A DNA stretch of 64,000 nucleotides, taken from positions 62,001 through 126,000 of the forward strand of contig CAJUJY010000001.1 in the NCBI GenBank assembly GCA_910586555.1, in the 5' to 3' direction. Made by a program: the position numbers and the translations under genes. Source of the stretch: an uncultured Lachnospiraceae bacterium (GTDB taxonomy: Bacteria; Bacillota; Clostridia; Lachnospirales; Lachnospiraceae). Under the pieces are notes generated by a model, which saw nothing but the letters and a program-made list of their open reading frames with translations, was not told the DNA's origin and made no database searches. Shown here one piece after another: positions 45,042 through 55,069 of this stretch (the stretch's first letter is position 1; every line of letters starts with the position of its first letter).

Positions 45042-46202
45042 TTATTTACGGGTAAACCTTCTAAGTACAGGCAGTTCCTTTTCCAGTACATCTGCTGCAT
45101 AGTTTATCTGTTCCTCTGTTGTAAATACTGAAAAACTGAACCGAAGTGTTGAATCAAGCAATGGGTCTTTTATGCCCATAGCTTTTAATGTACCACTAAC
45201 TCCAGGGTGGTTTGAAGAACATGCTGATCCCGAAGAAACAAAGACTCCTTTTGCAGCAAGTGCATGTAACAGTACCTCACTTTTTACACCTTCAAAACTT
45301 GCACTGGTTATATGCGGGGCTGTATCTTGTAATAAAATCCCGTCTGTCCCATTTATTATGACACCATCAATTTTTTTAAGTCTTTTAATAAACTGCTCTT
45401 TTAAATCATAAAGTTTTTCTGTATGGCCTTCCATGCCATATATGACTTTTGATGCAAGCCCAAGCCCTGCTATTGCTGGCACATTCTCAGTACCAGGACG
45501 CATGCCCCTCTGCTGCCCGCCACCAGAAAGAACAGGTGTTATTCTTGTCTTGTCTTTTATATATAAAAAACCTGAACCCTTTGGTGCATGTATCTTATGG
45601 CCACTTGCAGAAAGCATGTCTATTCCAAGTTTTTTAGGTATTATCTTATATTTTCCATATGCCTGTATTGCATCAACATGGAATAAAATACGGTTATCTT
45701 TTTTCTTAACTATACCACAAAGTTTCTGGATATCCTGTACAGAACCAGTTTCATTATTTACATACATAATTGATACAAGTATTGTATCTTCCCTTATAGC
45801 ACTTGCAAGTGCATTTTCATCTACAATGCCATTTTTATCAACAGGAAGGTATGTAACTTCAAAACCATATTCTTCAAGACGGGCAAGCGGCCCATGTACT
45901 GACGGGTGCTCTATCTTTGTAGTAATAATATGCTTCCCTCTCCTTTTACAAGCCATAGCTGCTCCTGTTAATGCAAGATTATTAGCTTCCGTGCCCCCTG
46001 ATGTAAATATTATTTCCTTTGGCTGGCATTTAATAATTGCTGCTATATCTTCTGCCGCATTTGTAATATATTTTTCTGCTGCCAGTCCCATTGTATGCTT
46101 TGATGAAGGATTCCCGTAATCCTCTTTCATAACCTTCACCATAATATCACACACCTCTGGCAAAACAGGGGTAGTTGCTGCATTGTCAAGATATGCTTCC
46201 AT
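45042..46202 (-). CDS. Cysteine desulfurase, NifS/IscS-like
   Basis: A 386-residue PLP enzyme that removes sulfur from cysteine: MEAYLDNAATTPV start, SGGTEANNLAL (about 70), PLP Lys in SASGHKIHAPKG (about 200), catalytic Cys in SSGSACSSNHPG (about 325). Adjacency to thiI suggests it serves 4-thiouridine and thiamine synthesis. The start at 46202 follows GGAG. Confidence 0.93.
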   Translation of the reverse strand: MEAYLDNAATTPVLPEVCDIMVKVMKEDYGNPSSKHTMGLAAEKYITNAAEDIAAIIKCQPKEIIFTSGGTEANNLALTGAAMACKRRGKHIITTKIEHPSVHGPLARLEEYGFEVTYLPVDKNGIVDENALASAIREDTILVSIMYVNNETGSVQDIQKLCGIVKKKDNRILFHVDAIQAYGKYKIIPKKLGIDMLSASGHKIHAPKGSGFLYIKDKTRITPVLSGGGQQRGMRPGTENVPAIAGLGLASKVIYGMEGHTEKLYDLKEQFIKRLKKIDGVIINGTDGILLQDTAPHITSASFEGVKSEVLLHALAAKGVFVSSGSACSSNHPGVSGTLKAMGIKDPLLDSTLRFSFSVFTTEEQINYAADVLEKELPVLRRFTRK

Positions 46203-46268
46203 AATAAAAACATTCTCCATTCATTATATATTATTCTCTTATACAGGCATTAGCTGCCTGCCCGCTAG

Positions 46269-46362
46269 CAAAACAACCTTATTTATGCTTTTAAAGCCCT
46301 GGTAAATCAAAACCGTTTCTTAAAAGCGTAAATTTTAAAGTGCTGGCTTAACGAGGTTAAAG
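46269..46362 (+). repeat. Diverged member of the structured element family, copy C
   Basis: Its reverse complement aligns with copies D and E (TTTAACCTCGTTAAGCC, CTTTAAAATTTACGCTT, GGGCTTTAAAAGC). Orientation is the same as copy A. It lies 12 bp behind the rsmE stop. Confidence 0.75.
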
Positions 46363-46374
46363 TATACCTGGATA

Positions 46375-47109
46375 TTACTGCATCTGGAACATCATTATAG
46401 ATAAAACTGCCATTCCTGCTGTTTCTGTACGCAAAATCCTTTTTCCAAGGGAAACAGGCTTAATCCCCTTATTTATGGCTTCTTCTATTTCTTCCTTTTC
46501 AAATCCGCCTTCTGGCCCTATAAAAATTCCTGTACTGTTTTTACTACATGCTTCCTTTATAATTTCCCTTGACTGCTCCATTCCGTCCTGTAACTCATAT
46601 GGTATAATATTGTACTCCAAGCTTCCAGCAATGTCAAATGCCTCTTTTAGTGTTACTGGTATTTTTACTTCTGGAACAATGCCCCTGCCAGATTGTTTTG
46701 CTGCTGCTTCTGCAATCTTTTTCCACCGTTCCTGTTTTTTTAATGCTTTACTGTTATCAAACTTTACTACACATCTTTTCATTATAACAGGGACAATTCC
46801 AGATACTCCAAGTTCAACCGCTTTTTGTATAATAAACTCCATTTTATCACCTTTTGGAAGCCCCTGGAATAATACAAGTTCCCTGCCAAGTTCTGTACCA
46901 GATTCCTGTATTTTCTCTGTCTTAAGCTTTACAACATCATTACTTATACTTACAATCCTTGAAATATAATCCCTTCCGCTGCCATCACATGCAATAACCC
47001 AGTCACCTTTAACAAGGCGCAGTACATTTTTAATATGGTTCACATCTTTGCCTGTAATATCAATATTTTCATTATAAATATTATCCCTGTTAATATAAAA
47101 ACGGTACAT
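46375..47109 (-). CDS. rsmE: 16S rRNA (uracil-1498-N3)-methyltransferase
   Basis: A 244-residue SPOUT methyltransferase: MYRFYINRD start with a PUA-like domain (about 1-70), VLFQGLPKGDKMEFIIQKAV (about 80), and the knot motifs FIGPEGGFEKEEIEEA (about 195) and LGKRILRTETA (about 225). GGAG precedes the ATG. Confidence 0.95.
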   Translation of the reverse strand: MYRFYINRDNIYNENIDITGKDVNHIKNVLRLVKGDWVIACDGSGRDYISRIVSISNDVVKLKTEKIQESGTELGRELVLFQGLPKGDKMEFIIQKAVELGVSGIVPVIMKRCVVKFDNSKALKKQERWKKIAEAAAKQSGRGIVPEVKIPVTLKEAFDIAGSLEYNIIPYELQDGMEQSREIIKEACSKNSTGIFIGPEGGFEKEEIEEAINKGIKPVSLGKRILRTETAGMAVLSIMMFQMQ

Positions 47110-47193
47110 AGCAAATCTCCATTCTAGTTAAGAAATACCCTGCTAAATGGATATTATAACACATCATATACAAATATAAAAGACTGCTTTAAC

Positions 47194-47232
47194 TAAAAAC
47201 CATGCAGTGGCGTCTGTTTGCTGCTGCATGGT
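47194..47232 (-). terminator. Terminator of the arabinanase gene
   Basis: ACCATGCAG (47199-47207) pairs with CTGCATGGT (47224-47232), with five T after it on the minus strand. Confidence 0.85.
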
Positions 47233-47282
47233 CTTATAAACTGCTTTGGCTGGTTACTAGTATTTATACTTTATGTAAAATA

Positions 47283-50200
47283 CTATTTTACAACTATAGT
47301 TTTCTTAACTTTCTTAACTTTTCCTCCTGCTAACTTGATTTTTATGGTAATATCTGCTTTCCCTTTGCCTTTTGCATTAATTGTACCATCTTTTGATACC
47401 TTAACCTTCTTTGGGGCAGAAGATTTATATGTTACAACTGCTGCCTGTTTTGCATAAGGTGCACTGCTTTTTACACTTGGTTTTGCAACAAGCCCTGTAC
47501 CAAGATCAACTTTAACTTTTGTCTTGCTTCCAGGCTTAACAGAAGTTTTCTTCACTGAAACTTTAGCCTTGTCAAGAAGTGTTACAACATTTTTTCCAGT
47601 TAATTTCTTATCTGTTATAACATATGTATTACCGCTAAAGCCTTCGATTGCAACTTCACCCTTTTTAATAACAGGCCTTTCACTATTTGGGATTTCCTCA
47701 AGCTTTCCTGTCTTTTTATTATAAGCATATGCATAAACTTTATCACCTGGTTTTGCAGACGGGATCATTGAATTTGTTGTTACTTTTATGCCGCCTTTTA
47801 CATTATTGGAAGCCAAGGTTACAGTATAGGAATTATCTTTTCCTACTTTATTTGAAGATAAAATCTTATCCACCTTCTTGCTGTTGCCACTTCCCATACC
47901 AGAAACTTTTCCAGTCTTAACAGATACATCAATCCCTTTATCCATCTTTTTAAGTTCACTTTGTGGTATAGTTATGGTATAAGCATTTGAAGGGTCTTTG
48001 CTCTGGATTTTTACAACAAGTTTCTTTGTGCTTCCTTTTGCACTTTCTATGCTTTCTTTTGTAACTATTACTTTTCTTACAGAAACACCTTCTACTTCTG
48101 GTACTGAAATTTTAATTAACATCTTAGGTGCAATCTTTTCATTTTTAACAATATCAACTGTAGCCTTCTCAACATAAATATCTATACTGTCCAGGCCAGC
48201 ATCTTTTATATTCTTAAGATAGCTTTCAGGTATTATTGTTTTAGATGAATACCTGCTCTCTGTATCAGAAGGCCCTGTATAAACTACAGCATTTGCATCA
48301 ACAACATTTCCATCTGCATCTGATGTTACTGTTGTTACAAGTACAGAAGTTGTATTATTAGTTGTAGTTGTTTCTGTTACAACAGTTAAACCGCCATTGT
48401 TTTCTGTTACAGTTTCTTTAACGCTTTCTGTACCATCAGGCATAGTTACTTTTTCTGTAACAGTTGTCTTATTTTCTTCAACCTTTGTAGTAGTTTCTGT
48501 AACTGCACCTGTTTCTTCATCTACTTTTGTTCCAGAAGTTGTTCCAGGTAACGGGGTAGCCTGTGAATCTGGCGCTTTGCTTGCTTCTGGTGTAGCCTGT
48601 GTTTCTGGTGCTTTTGAAGGCTCTGGCGTGTTAGTGGTTGTACCTGGGGTAGCCTGTGGGCCTGGTGCTGCACTTGTATTTGTACCTGGCTGGTCTGGTG
48701 TTACTGGTATAACTGGTATATATGAACCAATTCCTGGGCCACCTCCTGACGGGGTCTGTGCTGGTGCTGTTGTACTGCCTGGTGCTGTTGTGCCGCCTGG
48801 TGCTGTTGTGCCGCCTGGTGCTGTTGTACCGCCTGGCTCTGTTGTACCACCTGGTTCTGTTGTACTGCCTGGCTCTGTTGTACCTCCTGGTGCTGTTGTG
48901 CCGCCTGGCTCTGTTGTATTTCCTGGTTCTGTTGTACTGCCTGGCTCTGTTGTGCCGCCTGGTGTTGGTGTTGGTACTGGTGCTGGTGTAGCTGGTGTAC
49001 CCGCTTTAAATACTGGTGTTATTGTAATATCATCTTTAACCATTGCAGAATATGTTGTGTATTTGCCTATAACTTCATCTCCTGCCAGCCAGCCGCCAAA
49101 TGAATAACCTGTATCTGGTACAGCCTTAAGCATTATATAATCACCAGCCATATACTGCCCGTCTGCTGCAAGCCCTGTTACAGTACCATTAGCTGCATCT
49201 TCTACTGTAATTGTACAGATTCTTCTTTCTAATCCATTTACCGCTTCTTTAATTGCTGCTGTCTGTGCATCTACAACATCTTGTGCTGATGTATTTGTTA
49301 CAGTGTTCTCTGCTGTATCAACAGCATCTTTAAGTAACTGGTATGATTCAGGTGTATATATACCATTTGCTTCCTGTGCAGATATACACTGTTTTGCCTG
49401 TTTTAATATATTATTATAAGCAGTAAGATTTGTATAATCTGTACCTGGTTCTTTTACTACAATATTATCAGTTTTAAATACTGCCTGGTAACGGCCCGCA
49501 AGAATATATAGTCCCTTAATTTCTCCTGTATCTGTTGCGGTAACATCACCATCAAATAAAGTTTCACTGCCATTTGTTATTTTTAAATGGGCTGCATCTG
49601 AACCCTTTGTACCTGTAAGTGTAAAATGTACCCATGATGACTTTGGAATAGTAACAGTTTTTGAGGTATCTCCATTAATTGTCCAGGTTTCAGAATCAGT
49701 AGAAGTCATTTTAAATATATAACCTGTTTCAATTCCATTATTCTCAATTTTACTAGGATATGCTGCATTACTGGTAAGTACTGCAACCTGGCTTTCCTGG
49801 CAGTTATTGCCACCTCCAGCTTTTAATGCCATATCATATTCTAAAATATAATTACCAGGCCATGTAATGCCATCACCAAAATATGAATGTGCCCCTCGCG
49901 AATTTGAAGTATCTCCTGTAAAGTCATAAAGCATATATTTTCCATGCCCTTCATCCCCGCTTCCAAGAGAAAGTTTATCTTGCGCATTTGTTGACACCCA
50001 TTCTGTGCTAATATCCCTTACATTTTCATAATCCTGAGTATAAAGCCCTGATAGTGAAGAACTTCCGCCATTTATATTAATTGATGGCTGTTTGTAAGAG
50101 CATACCACATTATTTACTGTACCTTTAAATATTAAATCGTTCCAGAAGTTCCCTGAACCAAAGTTTAATTCAGGTGCAGTTTTAATCCATGCCAGTATTG

Positions 50201-53200
50201 TTTTTTCAGGATTAACATTTTCTTTATTAGTACTAAATCCCCCTGGCACTGTACCTGCAATAACTTCTGATGATGAATAAGCCTTTGTGCCATCTTTATA
50301 AACTGTAAAGCCACTTGAATCAATTTCTATCCTTATTGTAACTTTAGTATTATCAGCCAGATAGTCTTCCCCTGGAGCAAAATTAGCATTTAAGTTCGCA
50401 TCCATAAAATAACCATTAAAATCATTATATCCAAGGTAGCTTCCACCTGTAAAATACAGTTTTCCAAGCTTGTTATTAAATGATATTATATTGCTTAAAC
50501 GGTCAGATATTGCAGTACGTGTTACATCAAAGCTTATTGATACACCATTTGAAATGTCTGCATCTGTGTAATGGAACGGATTTGCAAAGCGTGGTGTATT
50601 ACCCTGGCTAAGTGCTGACAGGTCAAGTGGTGTATCTGTATAAAATTTTTCCAGTACAACATCACCATCTTCTGAAAGCCTTTCATTGCCCACTACAATA
50701 AATTCATAAACTTTGTCAAACTGTACCCCGCCATTTGTAATAGTAGCCGTCATGCTCACTTTTGTATCTTCATTAAATAAATGTGGTATTGTACCATTAT
50801 CATTTATTGCCACACTGTTGCTCTTCCATGTTATAGTGCTTCCGCCTGCCCCTGTTGATGGCAATGTAATATCTGTTGCAGCTTCAGATGGAAGTTTTAT
50901 TACTTTATCAATAGTCATTCTTATTGCAACAGTTGGATCTTTAACTTTATATCCCCATAAACATTCCTGGTTATCCCCAACTGCTGTAAATGTCATTGTC
51001 TGTACACTTGTTTCATCAACTGTGCCTTCACAGAAAATACCTTTATAAGTAGTGTTTCCTATCTGTAATGATACATATGGGCTTCCTGCTTCTGATGTCC
51101 ATGTACCTGTATAATCACCTGTAATATTTCCTGTATATGTACCATTTGCCAGTGTGCCTTCTTCAAGAGTAATCTTTTGTTCTTCTGCACACTGTAATTT
51201 TGCATGGTCAATATTCTGCTTCTGGAACATAATACCATAATCACCAGTAAGTGCACCCTGGCTATATCCAGTATTATTTACTGTTTCACCAGCATATTCA
51301 AATGGAGCGGCAAGAATCCAGCCATCTTCATTAGTTAAAAGCTGGTGTACCCTTACTTCATGCGCAGCAGTACCATCATTATACTTATTATGGTAAATAA
51401 CATAAGCCTTGCCATTTTCATCTACAGTAGCAGAATTGTGTCCCTGCGCTGTATAGCCATAATCTGCAAAACTCCACTTGTAATAACTTATAAGGCGCAT
51501 ACCTGTAGTACCTGCTGCATCACCAGCCTTGCCATTAATTACAGTTCTTGCATCTTTATCTGCTACATCTTTGTAAGGCCCTTTAATATCATCTGAGCGG
51601 AATACACGCATATTGTAACCGCCCTCTGGTGCATAGCCGCCATATGAGAGGAATAAGTAATAATAACTGCCAATTTTCTTTATATATGAGCCTTCACCAC
51701 TGACCGCCGTACCACCTGCAATTTTATAACCTGTATACGGGTCTGTAATAAATCCGTCTGTCCCCGCTGTATTATTTGTATCAGCATATGTTGTATTGTA
51801 ATCACGGAGTCCTGTTTCCTTGTCAAGCTTAATCATTGAAATACCACCTGACCATGAACCATAACTCATCCACAAATCACCATTATCATCATAAAGCACG
51901 CATGGGTCAATAGCATGTGCCTCTATAGTAGGATTACCACCCTTACTTAAGCTTCCTGTATATCTGGATACATCTGTTCCGCCAGTAACTTTTTCATAAT
52001 CAAATGTTGGCCCAAAACCATTAGACATACCAGACTGTATAACAGGCCCTGCATAAGTCCAGTTGCCATCAAGTCTGTCTGATGTAAGAAGTGATATTGT
52101 TGAATTCCATTTTGGTCCGTTAATGCTCATATACATAAGCCATGCGCCTGTTGTACCATCTGCATTTTTATAATCTGCGTCCCAGATTACATCAGGCGCC
52201 CATAAATTACCTGTTACTGTATAATTAGCATTTGCTTTTTTGCACCAGTTAATTTCATCTTCAAAAATTGTATGTGCAGAACCATTATCACCTTCTGTAA
52301 TATTATTATTAAATGATGTCCAGTTCTCCAAATCATCAGACCATGCCCATGCACAATGTGAACCAAAAAGGTAATATCTCTTTGTTCCAGGGTCTTGTAC
52401 AATAGATGGGTCATGCACACCCACACGTTTATATGCCAGGTCATCCCTGTATAAACCTAACTGGCTTTCATCCCTGATTTCATTATCAGCAACAGGATCA
52501 TCACCACCGCCAGGAGTGTCAGCTTCTGTAACAGTTACAACACATGATTCAGATAACTCTGGATTTTCCTTTGATGTTGCTGTAATAGTAGCTGTACCTG
52601 CTGCAAGGGCTGTTACAACACCACTTTGATTAACTATAGCAACTGTTTCATCACTTGAAGACCAGGTAATGCCTTTTTCAGATGCATTTTCTGGTAAAAC
52701 GGTTGCGTTAAGTGTAAGTGTACCATCAACATATATACTTGCAGTCTGTTTGTCAAGTGTAACACTTTTAACTGATACTTCAACATTGATAACTTTTACT
52801 GTAAGTTTAATTGTTCCTGTAACACCATAACTATTAGTAGCTGTTACTGTAATCTCTTCACCATCTGTAGCATCTTTTGACAGTTTTACCAATCCAGCTT
52901 CATCTACAGTTGCATGAGCACCCTCATTAACTTTCCAATCACACTGCATTGGCAATGACTGTGATGCAATAGCTGCTGATAATTGTACAGAATCTAAATT
53001 ATAATTATCTTCACTATACTTACTATTTGTAAGTTCTGTCTTATTATCTGCTGCTGTTATAGTTAATTCCAGGTTTGATGTATCAGCATTTTCCTCTGCA
53101 TAAAGTGCAGCTACATCAATAGGGGATAATGCCCTGTTATACACAGCTACATCATCCATAAGACCCTTAAATGAAACATCAAAAAAATTAATTCCTAAAT

Positions 53201-54611
53201 AAATAGGCATATTTTCATATGTCCCAGATGTATAATCTGGAATATTGCGTTGCGATAAAACTTCTCCATTATAATATAAAATTGCTTCTCCACTATCATC
53301 AAATGTCAATACAATATGTGTCCATGTATTCAATGGTAAATCTTGCAGTGAACTTGAACAACTAGTATTTTTATCAAGCCAATACCATATTGTCTTGTAA
53401 TTTACAATCCCACCAGATGCAAAATCATTATAATTTGTTCCAGATGTAACATAATTGTCAAAATCTACAGGTGCAAAAAATACTGGCTGAAAGTTAATTT
53501 TTTCTGCTGTATTTACCCATGCACTAATAGTAAAACTTTTATTTGTTTTTACATCCAGTTCTAAGCCATTATTACCATCTGCGCCCTTGACACCTCCATT
53601 AAATTCAAATGCCGTGCCCTTTTTACCTGTCCCATATGTAACATTATCTATCGGATTTTTATTCCATGTATCATTATCATCACTTGATGCACCACCATGA
53701 AGCTTTGCTTTACTATTAGAAACAATATTATTTAAATTATTATCTAATGGATAATATGCTGTTAAACCTGTTTTAATATCAGGTGTTGTTGTATTGGTAT
53801 TTTCTTTAGCATAAAGTGCAGTTACATCATCAGAAGATAATGCTCTATTGTAAATAGATACATTATCCATAAGACCTTTAAATGAATTATCCCAAAAATT
53901 AACTCCCAGATAAATAGGTATCTCTTTATAAGTTCCAGCTACATAATCTGGAATATCCTGGTATGATAAAACTTCCCCATTATAATATAATGTTGCTTTT
54001 CCGCTATCATCAAATGTTAATGTAATATACGTCCATGTATTCAATGGTAAGTCTTGTAATGAACTTGAACAATTATTGTTTTTATCTAACCAGTATGATT
54101 TTTCTTTATATCTTACAATGCCACCAGATGCAAAATCATTATAATTTGTTCCGGCTGTAACATAATTTTCAAAATCAACAGGTGCAAAAAATATTGGCTG
54201 ATAATTAATCTTTTCTTCTGTATTTACCCATGCACTAATAGTAAAACTTTCACCTGTTTTTACATCTAACATTAAACCATTATTGCCGTCTTCACCATTT
54301 GCTCCTCCATTAAATTTAAATGCTTTACCTTTTTTACCTGTTCCATACGCTACATCACCTTCAGATTTTTCACCCCATGTGGGACCTGCTCCTCCATGAA
54401 GTTTTGCTTTTCCAGCAATGCCACCTGAAACAGTATTATCCAATGTATTATCAAACGGATAATATGCTACTAAACCTGTTGTAATATCAGGCATTACATT
54501 TGCTGCACTTGCTGTTTTTACGCCCCATGGTACTATTCCATTACTTGTCAGTACCATTGCTGCCGACAGCAGATAAGCCGCTCCTTTCCTTAATAAATGT
54601 TTTTTTACCAT
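47283..54611 (-). CDS. Giant secreted GH43 arabinan endo-1,5-alpha-L-arabinanase
   Basis: A 2442-residue multi-domain surface enzyme. Order by approximate residue: signal peptide ending ASA (1-38); two tandem LamG/ConA-like modules about 80% alike (44-270, 279-500); an Ig-like segment (510-620); Big2 (620-705); GH43 catalytic domain (715-1105) with base Asp in GVHDPSIV, Asp in AIDPCVLYDD and acid Glu in SGEGSY; a GH43 C-terminal beta-barrel (1150-1230); an aBig domain (1230-1310); two more carbohydrate-binding-like modules (1320-1720); FIVAR (1732-1800); an Flg_new-type repeat (1800-1875); GGTTEPG and PT-rich linkers (1885-2030); a basic Ig-like tail. No LPXTG. The start follows AAGGAGG. It should cut pectic arabinan outside the cell. 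Confidence 0.9.
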   Translation of the reverse strand: MVKKHLLRKGAAYLLSAAMVLTSNGIVPWGVKTASAANVMPDITTGLVAYYPFDNTLDNTVSGGIAGKAKLHGGAGPTWGEKSEGDVAYGTGKKGKAFKFNGGANGEDGNNGLMLDVKTGESFTISAWVNTEEKINYQPIFFAPVDFENYVTAGTNYNDFASGGIVRYKEKSYWLDKNNNCSSSLQDLPLNTWTYITLTFDDSGKATLYYNGEVLSYQDIPDYVAGTYKEIPIYLGVNFWDNSFKGLMDNVSIYNRALSSDDVTALYAKENTNTTTPDIKTGLTAYYPLDNNLNNIVSNSKAKLHGGASSDDNDTWNKNPIDNVTYGTGKKGTAFEFNGGVKGADGNNGLELDVKTNKSFTISAWVNTAEKINFQPVFFAPVDFDNYVTSGTNYNDFASGGIVNYKTIWYWLDKNTSCSSSLQDLPLNTWTHIVLTFDDSGEAILYYNGEVLSQRNIPDYTSGTYENMPIYLGINFFDVSFKGLMDDVAVYNRALSPIDVAALYAEENADTSNLELTITAADNKTELTNSKYSEDNYNLDSVQLSAAIASQSLPMQCDWKVNEGAHATVDEAGLVKLSKDATDGEEITVTATNSYGVTGTIKLTVKVINVEVSVKSVTLDKQTASIYVDGTLTLNATVLPENASEKGITWSSSDETVAIVNQSGVVTALAAGTATITATSKENPELSESCVVTVTEADTPGGGDDPVADNEIRDESQLGLYRDDLAYKRVGVHDPSIVQDPGTKRYYLFGSHCAWAWSDDLENWTSFNNNITEGDNGSAHTIFEDEINWCKKANANYTVTGNLWAPDVIWDADYKNADGTTGAWLMYMSINGPKWNSTISLLTSDRLDGNWTYAGPVIQSGMSNGFGPTFDYEKVTGGTDVSRYTGSLSKGGNPTIEAHAIDPCVLYDDNGDLWMSYGSWSGGISMIKLDKETGLRDYNTTYADTNNTAGTDGFITDPYTGYKIAGGTAVSGEGSYIKKIGSYYYLFLSYGGYAPEGGYNMRVFRSDDIKGPYKDVADKDARTVINGKAGDAAGTTGMRLISYYKWSFADYGYTAQGHNSATVDENGKAYVIYHNKYNDGTAAHEVRVHQLLTNEDGWILAAPFEYAGETVNNTGYSQGALTGDYGIMFQKQNIDHAKLQCAEEQKITLEEGTLANGTYTGNITGDYTGTWTSEAGSPYVSLQIGNTTYKGIFCEGTVDETSVQTMTFTAVGDNQECLWGYKVKDPTVAIRMTIDKVIKLPSEAATDITLPSTGAGGSTITWKSNSVAINDNGTIPHLFNEDTKVSMTATITNGGVQFDKVYEFIVVGNERLSEDGDVVLEKFYTDTPLDLSALSQGNTPRFANPFHYTDADISNGVSISFDVTRTAISDRLSNIISFNNKLGKLYFTGGSYLGYNDFNGYFMDANLNANFAPGEDYLADNTKVTIRIEIDSSGFTVYKDGTKAYSSSEVIAGTVPGGFSTNKENVNPEKTILAWIKTAPELNFGSGNFWNDLIFKGTVNNVVCSYKQPSININGGSSSLSGLYTQDYENVRDISTEWVSTNAQDKLSLGSGDEGHGKYMLYDFTGDTSNSRGAHSYFGDGITWPGNYILEYDMALKAGGGNNCQESQVAVLTSNAAYPSKIENNGIETGYIFKMTSTDSETWTINGDTSKTVTIPKSSWVHFTLTGTKGSDAAHLKITNGSETLFDGDVTATDTGEIKGLYILAGRYQAVFKTDNIVVKEPGTDYTNLTAYNNILKQAKQCISAQEANGIYTPESYQLLKDAVDTAENTVTNTSAQDVVDAQTAAIKEAVNGLERRICTITVEDAANGTVTGLAADGQYMAGDYIMLKAVPDTGYSFGGWLAGDEVIGKYTTYSAMVKDDITITPVFKAGTPATPAPVPTPTPGGTTEPGSTTEPGNTTEPGGTTAPGGTTEPGSTTEPGGTTEPGGTTAPGGTTAPGGTTAPGSTTAPAQTPSGGGPGIGSYIPVIPVTPDQPGTNTSAAPGPQATPGTTTNTPEPSKAPETQATPEASKAPDSQATPLPGTTSGTKVDEETGAVTETTTKVEENKTTVTEKVTMPDGTESVKETVTENNGGLTVVTETTTTNNTTSVLVTTVTSDADGNVVDANAVVYTGPSDTESRYSSKTIIPESYLKNIKDAGLDSIDIYVEKATVDIVKNEKIAPKMLIKISVPEVEGVSVRKVIVTKESIESAKGSTKKLVVKIQSKDPSNAYTITIPQSELKKMDKGIDVSVKTGKVSGMGSGNSKKVDKILSSNKVGKDNSYTVTLASNNVKGGIKVTTNSMIPSAKPGDKVYAYAYNKKTGKLEEIPNSERPVIKKGEVAIEGFSGNTYVITDKKLTGKNVVTLLDKAKVSVKKTSVKPGSKTKVKVDLGTGLVAKPSVKSSAPYAKQAAVVTYKSSAPKKVKVSKDGTINAKGKGKADITIKIKLAGGKVKKVKKTIVVK

Positions 54612-54724
54612 ACACATTCCTCCTTAAATTTCTTCTCCCTTTTTGTCTGTCAAGATACTGCAAGAAAAAATTCCAGCGGCCAGAAACAGATTTATACTCT
54701 TAGTTCCACTCCTCTCTAAATACA

Positions 54725-54763
54725 TTTTCCTCATCTATTTTCCTCATCTATTTTCCTCATCTA
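54725..54763. repeat. Three 13-bp tandem repeats in the arabinanase leader
   Basis: TTTTCCTCATCTA occurs three times without a gap, then a partial TTTTCC. The array lies in the 5' leader between promoter and start codon. Confidence 0.9.
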
Positions 54764-54842
54764 TTTTCCACATTTTATCTGTTATTTCTAGTCCTGGAAG
54801 TGTTCCTATACCATACTGGCAGACCATTTCATACGTATTTAT

Positions 54843-54871
54843 ATTATATCACATACCCCTCCCCGGGTCAA
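54843..54871 (-). promoter_or_regulatory. Sigma-A promoter of the arabinanase gene
   Basis: Minus strand TTGACC (54866-54871), 17-bp spacer, TATAAT (54843-54848). It implies a long leader of about 225 nt that contains the 13-bp repeats. Confidence 0.8.
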
Positions 54872-55069
54872 TTATGCTTAGAATATAACAAACATTAAAA
54901 TTGGCATAATCTTTTATATTTATAATAATTTTAAAGCCTGGTAATAGCAATATATGCATTTTCAATAACAATAGCTATTCATGTATTTATATTGCCATAA
55001 AACATAAATCCCTTGCTTTTTTCCATTATGTAAAATATACTGTTTATATACAGTGACAGGAGGTATACA
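54872..55069. other. Divergent intergenic segment with promoter of the Rpn gene
   Basis: TTGCTT (55013-55018), 17 bp, TATACT (55036-55041) is a good plus-strand promoter just before the Rpn-type gene. ACTGT/ACAGT lies across its start region. Nothing else is recognised. Confidence 0.55.

Noticed and set aside
48397..49107. A plus-strand ORF rich in VVPPGSVVLPG repeats
   Set aside because: It is the antisense of the GGTTEPG linker repeats of the arabinanase.
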